From Burkholderiaceae bacterium (GTDB taxonomy: Bacteria > Pseudomonadota > Gammaproteobacteria > Burkholderiales > Burkholderiaceae_E), in contig JAGXFR010000054.1 in assembly GCA_024637155.1 (NCBI GenBank), positions 1 to 64,000 of the forward strand: 64,000 nucleotides of DNA, read 5' to 3'. A program made the position numbers and the translations under genes. Under the pieces are notes generated by a model. It saw only the letters and a program-made list of their open reading frames with translations. It made no database searches and was not told the origin of the DNA. This document shows positions 36,304 through 46,512 of this stretch, piece by piece (position 1 is the first letter of the stretch; each line of letters starts with the position of its first letter).

Positions 36304-38748
36304 TTGCGCGGGTTGATCCCGCTAGCGGTTCTTCTGCTGGCCGCGTCGGTTCCCTTCGGCGGCGGCGCGTTTGCGCAGTCGTTCCGGGCCCAAACCGGCC
36401 AGGCCAACTGTCCGCTGCCGCTCGGCCCGCGCTTCCCGGCCAGCCTGGACGCGATGGGCGACCTCCCCGGCACCCCGCCAGGCGCTCCCGCCACGTCCGC
36501 TGCACCCGGCGCAGACGAGGCACCGACCCTTGGCCAAGTGAGCCCGGCGGCGGCCGGCAGCTTCCCGTTGCAGCTCGACCCGGGACTGAGCGAAGCACGT
36601 CGGCCCGACACAAAAGGGGACCCCGTTTTCGTGCGCGGAGACCGTGTTTCGGGTCGTCTCGATCGGGACACGACGCTCAGCGGAAATGCCGAACTGCGCA
36701 AGGGCGGCACCGTCGTGCAGGCGGACCGCATCACCTACTATGAGGCCGACGACGAGCTCTTTGCGGTGGGCGGTGTGCGCGTCGTGCAGCAGGGGAACGT
36801 CTTCGTCGGTCCCGAATTGCGGCTGCGCATCGATACCACCGAGGGCGTGTTCCGCTCGCCCTCCTACCTGTTGCCGCGCTATCAGGGGCGCGGCGAGGCC
36901 GAACAGCTCGAGTTCCTCGGTCCGCAGCGCATGGAATTGCGCCAGGCAACCTACACGACGTGTCCGCCGGACGCGCTCGACTGGATCCTGCGGGCCGACT
37001 CGCTGACCGTCGACGAGCAAAAGGGGGAGGGTCGGGGGCGGTCGGCGAGCCTGTACTTCAAGGGGGTCAAGATCCTCGCGGCGCCGTACTTCGAGTTTCC
37101 GCTCGGTGACGAGCGGCGCAGCGGGCTGCTCGTGCCGTCCTTCTCGCTCTCGACGCAAAGCGGTCTGGAGTTCGTGCTGCCCTACTACTGGAACATCGCG
37201 CCGAATCACGACCTGACCCTGTACCCGCGCCTGATGGCAACGCGGGGGGTTCAGCTGGGCGCCGATTACCGCTATCTCGAGCGCAATTACTTCGGCGAAA
37301 CCCGCGTCGAGATCACGCCCAGCGACACCACGACCCACACTTCGCGGCACTACTACTCGAGTCAGCACACCATCGTGAACCTGGCTGGCTGGTCGGGCGG
37401 GTGGAACTTCAAGGGTGTTTCGGACGACAACTACTTCGTGGACTACGCGCGCTCGATTCTCGCGAGTTCCGAGCGCAGCCTGCCGCGCGATGTCTACCTC
37501 TCGCGCGGCTTCGGCAACTGGTCGGTGCTGATGCGATCGAGCCGCTGGCAGAACATTCTGGACGCGGTGGCGGCACCGCCCTACGAGCGGGTGCCGCAAC
37601 TTCAGGCGCGCCACGACCAGCGCAATTTGGGCGGTTTCGACATCGCCGGGTTCTATGATGCGACGTGGTTCACCAAGCCGCTCGCCGGCGCCCCCGAGGG
37701 CTTGCGCGTCATCGCCAACCCGAGCATCAGCTATCCGATCCAGCGCCCCGAGGGCTTCCTCGTTCCCAAGCTCGGCGTGCACCTGAGCACCTATCGCCTC
37801 GATTCCAACGCCGGTCTGGCGACGACGCTCAATCGAACGGTGCCGATCTTTTCCCTCGACGGTGGCCTGGTGTTCGAGCGCAGCACGTCGTATTTCGGGA
37901 AGAATTTCACGCAGACGCTCGAACCGCGCCTGTTCTACGTGCGCACGCCCTATCGCGACCAGTCGGCGTACCCGGTCTTCGACACGGCCGTTGCCAACTT
38001 CAACTTCGCGCAGCTCTTTGCCGAAAACAGTTTCGTCGGGGGTGACCGGGTGGCGGACCTCAACCAGCTCACCACCGCCGTCGTTTCGCGGATGATCGAC
38101 CCGACTTCGGGAGCGGAAGCCCTGCGCGTCGCGCTCGGGCAGCGGCTCTACTTCACGGACCAGCGGGTTTCGATCCCCGGGGTCGCCCAGCGCACCGACG
38201 CGCGCTCCGACCTGCTGGTCGCGGCCTCGGGTGCGCTCGGCCCGACGATGAGCTTCGACGCGGCGATGCAGTACAGCGTGCAGGATTCGCGTTTTCAGGG
38301 CGTCAACCTCTCCTGGCGTTACGTGCCGGGCGAGCAGCGGGTGTTGAACGCCGGTGTCCGGTTCCTGCGCAGCGAGATCGGCCAGCTCGACCTGTCCTGG
38401 CAATGGCCGGTGGCGGTCAACTGGCGCACGATGGGACGCATCAGCTATTCGTGGCTCGACCAGCGCATCGACCCGAGCACGGCCCAACTGGTCGCGGCAC
38501 GCCCGGGCATCGTCGAAAGTGTGCTGGGTGTCGAGTACCATGCCTGCTGCTGGGCGCTGCGCTTTGTCGCGCAGCGTTACGTGACGGCCGCGCTGACGAC
38601 GACATCGACGTTCTTCATCCAGCTCGAGCTAAAGGGTGTTGCGCGGATCGGGTCCGATCCGTTTGATACATTACGCCGGAACATTCCCGGCTATCAGTTG
38701 CCTACGGACCGTCGGGACTCGCCCAGCCGGTACCAGGGATACGAATGA
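36304..38748 (+). CDS. lptD: LPS-assembly outer-membrane protein LptD
   Basis: An 814-residue beta-barrel that inserts lipopolysaccharide into the outer leaflet. The N-terminal jellyroll contains RVSGRLDRDTTLSGNAELRKG and repeated QADRITYYEADDELFAVGG patterns; the barrel ends near EYHACCWALRF with the conserved adjacent cysteines. Start TTG 36304 gives a signal peptide ending AFAQ; no in-frame ATG or GTG precedes it after the -10 box. An ATG at 36234 is in another frame. Overlaps surA. Confidence 0.93.
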   Translation: MRGLIPLAVLLLAASVPFGGGAFAQSFRAQTGQANCPLPLGPRFPASLDAMGDLPGTPPGAPATSAAPGADEAPTLGQVSPAAAGSFPLQLDPGLSEARRPDTKGDPVFVRGDRVSGRLDRDTTLSGNAELRKGGTVVQADRITYYEADDELFAVGGVRVVQQGNVFVGPELRLRIDTTEGVFRSPSYLLPRYQGRGEAEQLEFLGPQRMELRQATYTTCPPDALDWILRADSLTVDEQKGEGRGRSASLYFKGVKILAAPYFEFPLGDERRSGLLVPSFSLSTQSGLEFVLPYYWNIAPNHDLTLYPRLMATRGVQLGADYRYLERNYFGETRVEITPSDTTTHTSRHYYSSQHTIVNLAGWSGGWNFKGVSDDNYFVDYARSILASSERSLPRDVYLSRGFGNWSVLMRSSRWQNILDAVAAPPYERVPQLQARHDQRNLGGFDIAGFYDATWFTKPLAGAPEGLRVIANPSISYPIQRPEGFLVPKLGVHLSTYRLDSNAGLATTLNRTVPIFSLDGGLVFERSTSYFGKNFTQTLEPRLFYVRTPYRDQSAYPVFDTAVANFNFAQLFAENSFVGGDRVADLNQLTTAVVSRMIDPTSGAEALRVALGQRLYFTDQRVSIPGVAQRTDARSDLLVAASGALGPTMSFDAAMQYSVQDSRFQGVNLSWRYVPGEQRVLNAGVRFLRSEIGQLDLSWQWPVAVNWRTMGRISYSWLDQRIDPSTAQLVAARPGIVESVLGVEYHACCWALRFVAQRYVTAALTTTSTFFIQLELKGVARIGSDPFDTLRRNIPGYQLPTDRRDSPSRYQGYE

Positions 38749-40079
38749 CAGTGAAGACACGTCTGTTCCGGGCCGCCTGCGGCCCGCTCCTCATCGGCGC
38801 CTGGCTGGGCATCGCCCCCGGGCTGGCGCTGTCCCAGACCGCCGTGCGCCCGCTCGACCGGGTCGTCGCCGTCGTCAACAACCAGGTGATCACCGCGAGC
38901 CAGCTGGCGACCCGCACGGCGCAGGTGGAGCGTGAACTCCGGCTCCAGAACCGCACCGGGCCGGCAACGGAGGTGCTGGAGAAACAGGTGCTCGAGCGGC
39001 TGATCGTCGATCTGGCGATGGCACAGCGCGCGCGCGAGCAGGGAATTCGCATCGACGACGCCCAGCTCGAGCGCGCGATCGAGGGCATCGCCCAGGAAAA
39101 TCGGCTGACGCCGGCACAACTGCGCGAGCGCGTCGAGCGTGACGGCACGAACTTCACCGCGTTTCGCGAGCAGATTCGCGCCGAGATCGTTCGCGTTCGG
39201 CTGCGCGAGCGCGAAGTCGACTCGCTGGTGCAGGTGAGCGATGCGGACATCGATACCTGGCTCGCCGAGAATGAAGCCGCGGCCGCGAGCGCACCGCCCG
39301 AAATCCTGCTCGGACAGATTCAGGTGCGCGTCCCGGAGGGCGCCGCCGAGCCGGAGGTCGCGCGCCTGCGCGCCCGCGGCGAGGAACTGTTGCGCCAGCT
39401 CAAGGGCGGGGCCGACTTCAACCGCCTGGTTGCGTCGTTTGCGAACGCGCCCGACGCCCCGAGCGGGGGTGCGCTGGGCTGGCGCAGCGCGGAGCAGTTG
39501 CCCAAGCTCTTCGCCGACGCGGCGGCTGCGCTCAAGGTCGGCGAGGTGTCCGGCCTGCTGCGCAGCGGCGCCGGGTTCCACATCCTGCAGCTTTTCGACA
39601 AGCGTGGCGGGGGAGCGCCCGGCGGCCCGCCGATCGTGCAGACCCATGTTCGGCACATCCTGATTCGCCCGACACCCGAAGTTCCGGAGGCTGAAGTTCT
39701 GCGACGGCTCAACGAGATCAAGGTCCGCGTCGAGACCGGCGGCGGAGATTTCGCGGCGCTGGCGCGTCAGTATTCGGCCGACGGCAGTGCAGGCAAGGGC
39801 GGCGATCTGGGCTGGATCTACCCCGGGGACACGGTTCCCGAATTCGAGCGGGCGATGAACGCGCTCGCGCCGGGGAGCATCAGCGAACCGGTCTCCACCG
39901 CGTTCGGCTATCACCTGATCGAGGTGCTCGAACGCCGTGAAGACGTTGCCTCACCCGAGCGCCGGCGTCAGATGGCGCGTCAGGCGTTGCGCGCGCAGCG
40001 CAGCGAGGAAGCCTTCGAGAGCTGGGTCAACCAGTTGCGCGACAGCACCTATGTCGAGTACCGGCTCGATTCGAACTAG
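38745..40079 (+). CDS. surA: Periplasmic chaperone and peptidyl-prolyl isomerase SurA
   Basis: A 444-residue chaperone with a signal peptide (LAL SQ end), N-terminal substrate-binding domain, and two parvulin domains (IQVRVPEGAAEPEVARL...; TPEVPEAEVLRRLNEIKVRVETGG). Escorts beta-barrel proteins such as LptD; the ATGA overlap couples their translation. Confidence 0.95.
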   Translation: MTVKTRLFRAACGPLLIGAWLGIAPGLALSQTAVRPLDRVVAVVNNQVITASQLATRTAQVERELRLQNRTGPATEVLEKQVLERLIVDLAMAQRAREQGIRIDDAQLERAIEGIAQENRLTPAQLRERVERDGTNFTAFREQIRAEIVRVRLREREVDSLVQVSDADIDTWLAENEAAAASAPPEILLGQIQVRVPEGAAEPEVARLRARGEELLRQLKGGADFNRLVASFANAPDAPSGGALGWRSAEQLPKLFADAAAALKVGEVSGLLRSGAGFHILQLFDKRGGGAPGGPPIVQTHVRHILIRPTPEVPEAEVLRRLNEIKVRVETGGGDFAALARQYSADGSAGKGGDLGWIYPGDTVPEFERAMNALAPGSISEPVSTAFGYHLIEVLERREDVASPERRRQMARQALRAQRSEEAFESWVNQLRDSTYVEYRLDSN

Positions 40080-40100
40080 CCTGCACGTCCCGGGGGGCAT

Positions 40101-40910
40101 CTGATCAAGCCGGTTTCCGGACACCACCCGCGCCGACGTTTCAGTCAGAACTTCCTGACCGATCGGGCGGTGATCGAGGCGATCGCCGAGGCGATCGCGC
40201 CGGCCCCCGGGGACCGGATCGTCGAGATCGGGCCGGGCCTCGGAGCGCTCACCGAGGCGCTGCTCGCGCGCACCGCACACATCGCCGCGATCGAGATCGA
40301 TCGCGATCTCGCCGTGCGACTCGCGAAGCGCTTTCCTGCGGAGCGCCTCGAACTGCATGTGGCCGACGCCCTGGTTTTCGACTTCGCCGCGCACGCCGCG
40401 CACGGCGCGCTGCGCATCGTCGGCAATCTTCCGTACAACATATCGTCTCCGCTGCTGGTGCGTCTCGCCACGCTGCGCGAGTTCATCGTCGATCAGCACT
40501 TCATGCTCCAGCGCGAGGTGGTTGAGCGCATCACGGCAGCCCCCGGCAGCAAGGACTACGGGCGCCTCACGGTGCTGCTGGCTGCGCACTACGAGTGCGA
40601 GTCGGTGCTGGCGGTGCCGCCCAAAGCCTTCGATCCGCCGCCGCGCGTCGATTCGGCCGTCGTGCGCATGCGGGTACGCGCGCAGCCGCAGACTGCTGCG
40701 CTCACCGAACTCGCCGCGGTACTCTCCGCGGCGTTCGGACAGCGGCGCAAGATGCTGCGCGGCACGCTGCTGCCGTGGCTGGCCGCGCAGGGTGTTGTCG
40801 CCGATGACATCGTCCCCACGGCGCGCGCCGAGGAACTGGCGCCCGCCGTCTATTTCGCGCTTGCCGAGCGCCTCGCGCTCAGGCGCCAGGAGCGGGACGG
40901 TGCTCGATGA
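40101..40910 (+). CDS. rsmA: 16S rRNA dimethyladenosine transferase RsmA (KsgA)
   Basis: A 269-residue methyltransferase that dimethylates A1518/A1519. The typical N-terminus [19 protein letters not shown] lies upstream of the nearest GTG (40170), so that start would remove essential sequence. The best start is CTG 40101 (reading MIKPVSG), preceded by GGGGGG. Motifs [15 protein letters not shown] and [13 protein letters not shown] are intact. Downstream of surA. Confidence 0.9.
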   Translation: MIKPVSGHHPRRRFSQNFLTDRAVIEAIAEAIAPAPGDRIVEIGPGLGALTEALLARTAHIAAIEIDRDLAVRLAKRFPAERLELHVADALVFDFAAHAAHGALRIVGNLPYNISSPLLVRLATLREFIVDQHFMLQREVVERITAAPGSKDYGRLTVLLAAHYECESVLAVPPKAFDPPPRVDSAVVRMRVRAQPQTAALTELAAVLSAAFGQRRKMLRGTLLPWLAAQGVVADDIVPTARAEELAPAVYFALAERLALRRQERDGAR

Positions 40911-41277
40911 GTTCGATCTTGTAGCCGTCCGGATCCGCGACGAAGGCGATCACCGTGTCGCCGCCCTTCACCGGACCCGCGTCGCGGGTCACCATGCCGC
41001 CAGCGGCGCGAATGCGCGCGCAGGCCGCCGCGGCGTCGGGCACCGCGATTGCGATGTGTCCGTAGCCGGTGCCGATCTCGTAGCTGTCCACGCCGTAGTT
41101 GTAGGTGAGCTCGAGCACCGCGCCATCCGGGTCCTGCTCGTAGCCCACGAACACCAGCGCGTATTTCTGATCGGGGCGCTCGGTGGTGCGCAGCACCTTC
41201 ATGCCCATGATCGTCGTGTAGAAGGTGATCGAGCGCTGCAGGTCGCCGACGCGCAGCATGGTGTGGAGGATCTTCAT
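40879..41277 (-). CDS. gloA: Lactoylglutathione lyase (glyoxalase I)
   Basis: A 132-residue metalloenzyme. Metal ligands are H5 (ILHTMLRV), E in [12 protein letters not shown] in GYGHIAIAV and E in YKIELIEH. Detoxifies methylglyoxal. Start at 41277 is set by homology of the N-terminus. Its 3' end overlaps the convergent rsmA by 32 bp. Confidence 0.94.
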   Translation of the reverse strand: MKILHTMLRVGDLQRSITFYTTIMGMKVLRTTERPDQKYALVFVGYEQDPDGAVLELTYNYGVDSYEIGTGYGHIAIAVPDAAAACARIRAAGGMVTRDAGPVKGGDTVIAFVADPDGYKIELIEHRPAPGA

Positions 41278-41314
41278 CGGGCACTGCTCCAGGAAAGTGG
41301 GAAAAGGGGTGCGT

Positions 41315-42136
41315 TCAATCGGCCGGGCTGGTGTCCGGCGCCGCGCGCAGTTCGTCGCGCACGCGCGCGAAGTCGGGAAAGAGCTCGCCCACGGTCGCCC
41401 AGAAACGCTCGCCATGGTCCAGCTGGCGCAGGTGGGCGATCTCGTGCGCGATCACGTAGTCGATCACTTCGGCGCGGAAGTGCATCAGGCGCCAGTTGAG
41501 CCGGATCGAACCGTCGCTGGTGCAGCTTCCCCAGCGGGTGCGTGCCGAGGACAGGCCCCAGCGCCGCGGAGCGCGGCCCAGCCGCTCGGCGAATACCGGG
41601 ATGCGCTGCGTGAAGTGTGCACGGGCCTGTTCCTGCAGCCAGCCGTGGACGCGATTGCGCAAGCGCTCGGGCCCGGCGTCGGGCGCCAGACCCACGATCA
41701 GGCGCGTGTCCTCGAGCACCACCCCGCGCACCTGCGGGTCGAGCGCGAGAACGCGCTCCGTGCCCAGAAAGCGCACGGTGCCGCCCGGCTCCCAGCGCGT
41801 TGCCAGCCGGGCCAGGTTCGCGGTGTGTTCGCGCCAGTGGGCAAGCTGGCGGATGATCCAGGCGGACTTCTCGCGCAGCGCCTCCTCGGTCTGGGCGCGG
41901 GTCAGCCAGCGTGGGATCGTCACGCCGAGTCCGCGGTCATCGACCATGAAGCCGATCGTGCGTCGCTTCGAGCGCCGCAGCCAGTAGGGGATCAGTTGTC
42001 CGTCCAGCCGGATCGACGGGCCCGCGGGAGGCGCAGGCGACGCCGGCACGGGGGGTACATCCGGCGCAAAGAGCGGAAGCGTCAGCTGCAGCGCCGCCTG
42101 CGCGGGATCGATTCGGCGCGCTGCGGCGCGCTTCAC
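41315..42136 (-). CDS. YgjP-like zinc metallopeptidase (SprT/DUF45)
   Basis: A 273-residue protein. The zinc site is [19 protein letters not shown] with a second block [17 protein letters not shown], the DUF45 pattern. N-terminal ~60 residues are variable. Function is not established for the family, though roles in protein quality control are suspected. 4-bp overlap with plsC. Confidence 0.82.
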   Translation of the reverse strand: MKRAAARRIDPAQAALQLTLPLFAPDVPPVPASPAPPAGPSIRLDGQLIPYWLRRSKRRTIGFMVDDRGLGVTIPRWLTRAQTEEALREKSAWIIRQLAHWREHTANLARLATRWEPGGTVRFLGTERVLALDPQVRGVVLEDTRLIVGLAPDAGPERLRNRVHGWLQEQARAHFTQRIPVFAERLGRAPRRWGLSSARTRWGSCTSDGSIRLNWRLMHFRAEVIDYVIAHEIAHLRQLDHGERFWATVGELFPDFARVRDELRAAPDTSPAD

Positions 42137-42903
42137 CGCTGCACCGCCGCGGCGCTGGCCGCGGCTCCCGCCGGCGCGTCCGCGTACACATGCGGACTGA
42201 TCACACGCATCTCGGCCTCGATCCAGCGCGCGACTTCATCGTTGAGCTGGTCCGCGCTCTTTCCCTGTGAAGGGATCGGCGCGCCGATCGAAACGGTGAC
42301 CATTCCCGGGTACAGCAGGAACGAGCGGCGTGGCCAGCGTTCGCCCGCATTGACGGCAATCGGAACCACGGGAGCCCCGGTGCGGCATGCGAGGCGCGCG
42401 CCACCGGTCTTGTACTTGCCCGCCTTGCCGACCGGGATGCGCGTTCCCTCGGGGAACATCACGATCCAGCGTCCCTCGGCAAGCTTGCGCACGCCCTGGC
42501 GCACCACGTTCTCGAACGCGCTCATGCCCTTGCTTCGATCGATGTGGATCATGTTGAGCAGGCCGATCGCCCACCCGAAGAAGGGCAGCCAGATCAATTC
42601 GCGCTTGAACACGTAGCAGATCTCACGCGGCATCCATGCCGGGTAGAAGTAGGTCTCCCAGGTCGACTGGTGCTTCGAGAGCAGGATCGCCGGCCCGTCA
42701 GGCAGGTTCTCCTCGCCTTTGATCCGGTAGTCGATGCCGCAGATCAACCGTGCCGCACCGATCGAGAGCTTGAGCCAGCCGATCGTGAGCCGGTAGCGCG
42801 TCGAGAGCGGCAGCGGCGCCCAGAGCACGCACGCGGTCGCATACGGAATCAGCGTCACGATGTGAAAGAGGTGGAACAGCGCGGAGCGCAGCGCCGTGAT
42901 CAT
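42133..42903 (-). CDS. plsC: 1-acyl-sn-glycerol-3-phosphate acyltransferase PlsC
   Basis: A 256-residue membrane-associated acyltransferase making phosphatidic acid. The H-X4 acid block appears as LLSKHQSTWETY (glutamate variant typical of betaproteobacteria), and FPEGTRIPVGK is the substrate motif. Two N-terminal helices. Start 42903 is preferred over an upstream extension without helix. Confidence 0.9.
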   Translation of the reverse strand: MITALRSALFHLFHIVTLIPYATACVLWAPLPLSTRYRLTIGWLKLSIGAARLICGIDYRIKGEENLPDGPAILLSKHQSTWETYFYPAWMPREICYVFKRELIWLPFFGWAIGLLNMIHIDRSKGMSAFENVVRQGVRKLAEGRWIVMFPEGTRIPVGKAGKYKTGGARLACRTGAPVVPIAVNAGERWPRRSFLLYPGMVTVSIGAPIPSQGKSADQLNDEVARWIEAEMRVISPHVYADAPAGAAASAAAVQR

Positions 42904-42943
42904 CGCGCGAACTCCCTGACGGCGCACGCCGTGCCGACCCGGA

Positions 42944-43477
42944 TCATGACGTGAGTTCGGCGGCGATCGCCGCCAGATCGACCCGCACCGTGGTTCCGGC
43001 CGGCATTCCACCGGCCTTCAGGGTCTGCTGTCCGACGCCGGTGAGCACCAGTATCGTGCGGCATCCGGCGCTGTGTCCGGCCTGCAGGTCGCTCAGCCGG
43101 TCGCCGATCATGCACGAGCGCGACGGCTCGATTTCGAAGCGGCGCAGGATCTCGAAGATCATGCCGGGCCGCGGCTTGCGGCACTCGCAGTTGGCGTCCT
43201 CGTGATGCGGACAGAAGAACACCGCGTCGATGTGCCCCCCGGCCTCGTTCACCAGCCGGTGCATCTTCGCGTGCATCGCGTGCAGTGTGGGCACATCGTA
43301 GAGTCCGCGTGCCACCCCCGACTGATTGGTCGCGACCGCGATCCGGAACCCGGCCTTGGAGAGCCGGGCGATCGCCTCCAGGCTTCCGGGGATGGGGCGC
43401 CACTCCTCGGGACTCTTGATGAAAGCCGCGCTGTCGTGGTTGATCACGCCGTCGCGGTCGATGATCAGCAGTTTCAC
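42944..43477 (-). CDS. gmhB: D-glycero-D-manno-heptose bisphosphate phosphatase GmhB
   Basis: A 177-residue HAD phosphatase of LPS heptose synthesis. Motif I IIDRDGVIN and zinc loop CPHHEDANCECRKP are present, followed by SCMIGDRLSDLQAG. Overlaps glyS by 4 bp. Confidence 0.93.
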   Translation of the reverse strand: MKLLIIDRDGVINHDSAAFIKSPEEWRPIPGSLEAIARLSKAGFRIAVATNQSGVARGLYDVPTLHAMHAKMHRLVNEAGGHIDAVFFCPHHEDANCECRKPRPGMIFEILRRFEIEPSRSCMIGDRLSDLQAGHSAGCRTILVLTGVGQQTLKAGGMPAGTTVRVDLAAIAAELTS

Positions 43478-45570
43478 GTGTTCGAAAGCCTCGAGATGTC
43501 GGCCACCCGGTTCATCAGATCGCGCAGTTGGGCGAGCAACGCGAGTCGGTTCGCGCGGATTGCGGATTCTTCGGCCATCACCATCACCTGGTCGAAGAAA
43601 CGATCGACGTCGTCGCGGGCATCGGCCATCAGCGCCATTGCGCCCGCATAGTCCTGCGTGCGCAGCAGCGCGTCAACCCTTGGCGCGAGCGCGTCGACGC
43701 GTTGCGCGAGGGCCACTTCGGCCGGTTCGGTCAGCAGCGTCGGATCCACGGTCGCGGCGGCTGCGTCCCCGGACTTGCGCAGGATGTTGACCGTGCGCTT
43801 GTTGGCGGCGGCCAGCGCCTCGGCCTCCGGGAGCTGCTGGAAGCGGCGCACCGCGTCGAGCCGCAGCGGCACCTGGGCGAGCAGCGCGGGTCGCGCGTCG
43901 ATCACGGCGCCGATTTCCTGCGCGCTGAAACCGCGCTCGCGCAGGAAGCCGTTCAGGCGCTCGTAGACGAAGGTCGCCAACTCCTCGGCGGCGAGCGGCC
44001 CGGCGGCAGGGAAGGCGGCAAACGCGCCCGCGAGCAGCGCGTCGAGCGGCAGCGCGAGTTCCTTCTCGACGAGCATGCGGATCACCCCGAGCGCGTGGCG
44101 GCGCAGTGCGAACGGATCCCGGTCGCCACTGGGCTGCTGGCCGATCGAGAACAGCCCGGCGAGCGTTTCGAGTTTGTCCGCCAGCGCCAGCACGGTGCCG
44201 GTCTGCGTCTGCGGCAGGGCGTCTCCGGCAAAGCGCGGCCGGTAATGTTCCTCGATCGCGCGGGCGACGGCTTCGTCTTCGCCGTCGTGGGTGGCGTAGT
44301 ACGCCCCCATCACACCCTGGAGTTCCGGGAACTCGCCGACCATCCCGGTGAGCAGGTCGGTCTTGGCGAGCAGCGCCGCGCGTTCCACCGGCGCGCTGTC
44401 GGTGCCGAGCGCCGCGGCGATCCCGCGCGCGATTCTCGCGACGCGCGCGCAGCGTTCGGCCTGCGAGCCGAGCTTGGCGTGATAGACGACGGCGGCAAGA
44501 CCTTCGACCCGCGCGGCGAGCGGCGTGCGGCGATCCTGCTCGAAGAAGAATCGCGCGTCGGCCAGGCGTGGCCGCACCACGCGCTCGTTGCCGTCGATGA
44601 TGCGCGCCGGATCGTCGAGCGCCATGTTCGAGACGATCAGGAAGCGCGCGAGCAGTCGGTCGTTCTCGTCGAACAGCGGGAAATACTTCTGGTTGGTGCG
44701 CATCGTCAGGATCAGGCATTCCTGCGGCACCGCGAGGAACTCGGGCTCGAAGCTCCCGACGTATACCGCCGGCCACTCGACGAGCGCGCTCACTTCGTCG
44801 AGCAGCGCGGCCACCGGCGCCGCTTCGCCCAACGTGGCGCCCAACGCGTCGGCCGCAGCGCGCAGGGCCGCGTCGATTTGCGCGCGTCGTTCCTCGAAAC
44901 TTGCGATCACGTGGCCCGCGTCGCGCAGCGTCTGCTCGTAGCCCAGCGCGTCGTCGATGACGATCGGGTCCTGCGACTGGAAGCGATGCCCTTGGGTGGT
45001 GCGGCCGGCGGCGAGCCCCAGCGTGCTTGCCGGCAGCAGCTCGGCGCCGTGGAGTGCGACGAGCCCGTGTGCGGGGCGCACGAAGCTTACGGTCGTCTCG
45101 CCGTCGGCGAGCTGGTACTGCATCTGCTTGGGGATCGGCAATTTCGCGAGCGCATCGGCGAGCAGCGCGTCGATGCAACCCGCCAGACTGTCACCGGTGA
45201 CGTGGCGCTGTGCCACGAAGCACTCCTGGCGACCGTCGTTGCCGCGTGCCAGCTCGGCGATCGCCACGCCCTGCTTCTCGGCCCACTTGCGCAGCGCCTG
45301 CGTCGGTTCTCCGGCGGCGTCCAGCCCCACCTTGAGCGAAGGGCCGCGAACTTCGACGACGCGATCGGCAGCCTGCGCGGCCACCGCGTCCACCCGTACC
45401 GCGAGCCGCCGCGGAGTCGCGAAGCCGCTCACCGCAGCGTCGGCCGCTGCGAGATGGCGATCGTGCAGCCCGCGCGCGATCGTATCGGCGAAGGAATCGC
45501 CGAGCGCGCGCAGCGCCTTGGGCGGCAATTCCTCGGTGAGCAGTTCGATCAGCAGCGGTGCCACGGTCAT
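43474..45570 (-). CDS. glyS: Glycyl-tRNA synthetase beta subunit
   Basis: A 698-residue subunit of the bacterial alpha2beta2 enzyme, with N-terminal LIELLTEELPPKALRAL and C-terminal anticodon-binding DALR region. Pairs with the alpha subunit encoded just upstream. Confidence 0.97.
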   Translation of the reverse strand: MTVAPLLIELLTEELPPKALRALGDSFADTIARGLHDRHLAAADAAVSGFATPRRLAVRVDAVAAQAADRVVEVRGPSLKVGLDAAGEPTQALRKWAEKQGVAIAELARGNDGRQECFVAQRHVTGDSLAGCIDALLADALAKLPIPKQMQYQLADGETTVSFVRPAHGLVALHGAELLPASTLGLAAGRTTQGHRFQSQDPIVIDDALGYEQTLRDAGHVIASFEERRAQIDAALRAAADALGATLGEAAPVAALLDEVSALVEWPAVYVGSFEPEFLAVPQECLILTMRTNQKYFPLFDENDRLLARFLIVSNMALDDPARIIDGNERVVRPRLADARFFFEQDRRTPLAARVEGLAAVVYHAKLGSQAERCARVARIARGIAAALGTDSAPVERAALLAKTDLLTGMVGEFPELQGVMGAYYATHDGEDEAVARAIEEHYRPRFAGDALPQTQTGTVLALADKLETLAGLFSIGQQPSGDRDPFALRRHALGVIRMLVEKELALPLDALLAGAFAAFPAAGPLAAEELATFVYERLNGFLRERGFSAQEIGAVIDARPALLAQVPLRLDAVRRFQQLPEAEALAAANKRTVNILRKSGDAAAATVDPTLLTEPAEVALAQRVDALAPRVDALLRTQDYAGAMALMADARDDVDRFFDQVMVMAEESAIRANRLALLAQLRDLMNRVADISRLSNT

Positions 45571-45574
45571 CTTG

Positions 45575-46483
45575 TCATCCGTTTGCGCCGGCGGGCGCTT
45601 TGCGCGCAGCCGCGGGCGCGAGCATCGGGAAGCCGAGCCGTTCGCGCGACTCGTAGTAGGCCTGCGCGATCGCGCGCGCGAGGGCGCGCACCCTGCCGAT
45701 GTAGGCGGCGCGCTCGGTCACGGAGATCGCGCCGCGCGCGTCGAGCAGGTTGAAGGTGTGCGAGCACTTCATCACCATCTCGTAGGCCGGCAGAGCGAGC
45801 TGCGCTCCGATCAGGCGGCGCGCCTCGGCCTCGTAGTCGCTGAAGTGCCGAAACAGCATCTCGGCGTTGGCGTGTTCGAAGTTGTAGGTCGACTGCTCGA
45901 CTTCGTTCTGGTGGAACACGTCGCGGTAGAGCACGCCTTCGGTCCACACCAGGTCGTAGACGCTCTCGACGTTCTGCAACGCCATCGCGAGGCGTTCGAG
46001 CCCATAGGTGATCTCGCCGGTGATCGGCTGGCACTTGAGCGATCCGACCTCCTGGAAATAGGTGAACTGCGTGACCTCCATCCCGTTGAGCCACACCTCC
46101 CAGCCCAGTCCCCACGCACCCAGCGTCGGGGATTCCCAGTCGTCCTCGACGAAGCGCACATCGTTGGCGCGGGTGTCGACCCCCAGCGCCTCGAGGGATC
46201 CGAGATAGAGCTCGATGATCTCGGGCGGGGAGGGCTTCAGGACCACCTGGTACTGGTAGTAGTGCTGGAGCCGGTTCGGGTTGTCGCCGTAGCGTCCGTC
46301 CTTCGGACGGCGCGACGGTTGGACATAGGCGGCGCGCCACGGTTCCGGGCCGATCGAGCGCAGGAAGGTCGCCGTGTGGAAGGTGCCGGCGCCAACCTCC
46401 ATGTCATAGGGCTGGAGCAGCGCGCACCCCTGCCGGTCCCAGTAGTCCTGGAGTCGCAGAATCACCTGCTGGAACGAAAGCAT
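45575..46483 (-). CDS. glyQ: Glycyl-tRNA synthetase alpha subunit
   Basis: A 302-residue class II catalytic subunit. Motifs [30 protein letters not shown] and [18 protein letters not shown] are diagnostic. Start 46483 is set by [15 protein letters not shown]. Four bp from glyS. Confidence 0.97.
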   Translation of the reverse strand: MLSFQQVILRLQDYWDRQGCALLQPYDMEVGAGTFHTATFLRSIGPEPWRAAYVQPSRRPKDGRYGDNPNRLQHYYQYQVVLKPSPPEIIELYLGSLEALGVDTRANDVRFVEDDWESPTLGAWGLGWEVWLNGMEVTQFTYFQEVGSLKCQPITGEITYGLERLAMALQNVESVYDLVWTEGVLYRDVFHQNEVEQSTYNFEHANAEMLFRHFSDYEAEARRLIGAQLALPAYEMVMKCSHTFNLLDARGAISVTERAAYIGRVRALARAIAQAYYESRERLGFPMLAPAAARKAPAGANG

Positions 46484-46512
46484 GGCGGGCTTGTCCTTGA
46501 AAACCACGGATT

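Noticed and set aside
36322..38541. 739-codon minus-strand frame opposite lptD
   Set aside because: Composition is mirror-like of lptD codons and it has no domain; lptD itself is well supported.
43528..45753. 741-codon plus-strand frame opposite glyS
   Set aside because: Antisense shadow of a well-conserved tRNA synthetase gene.
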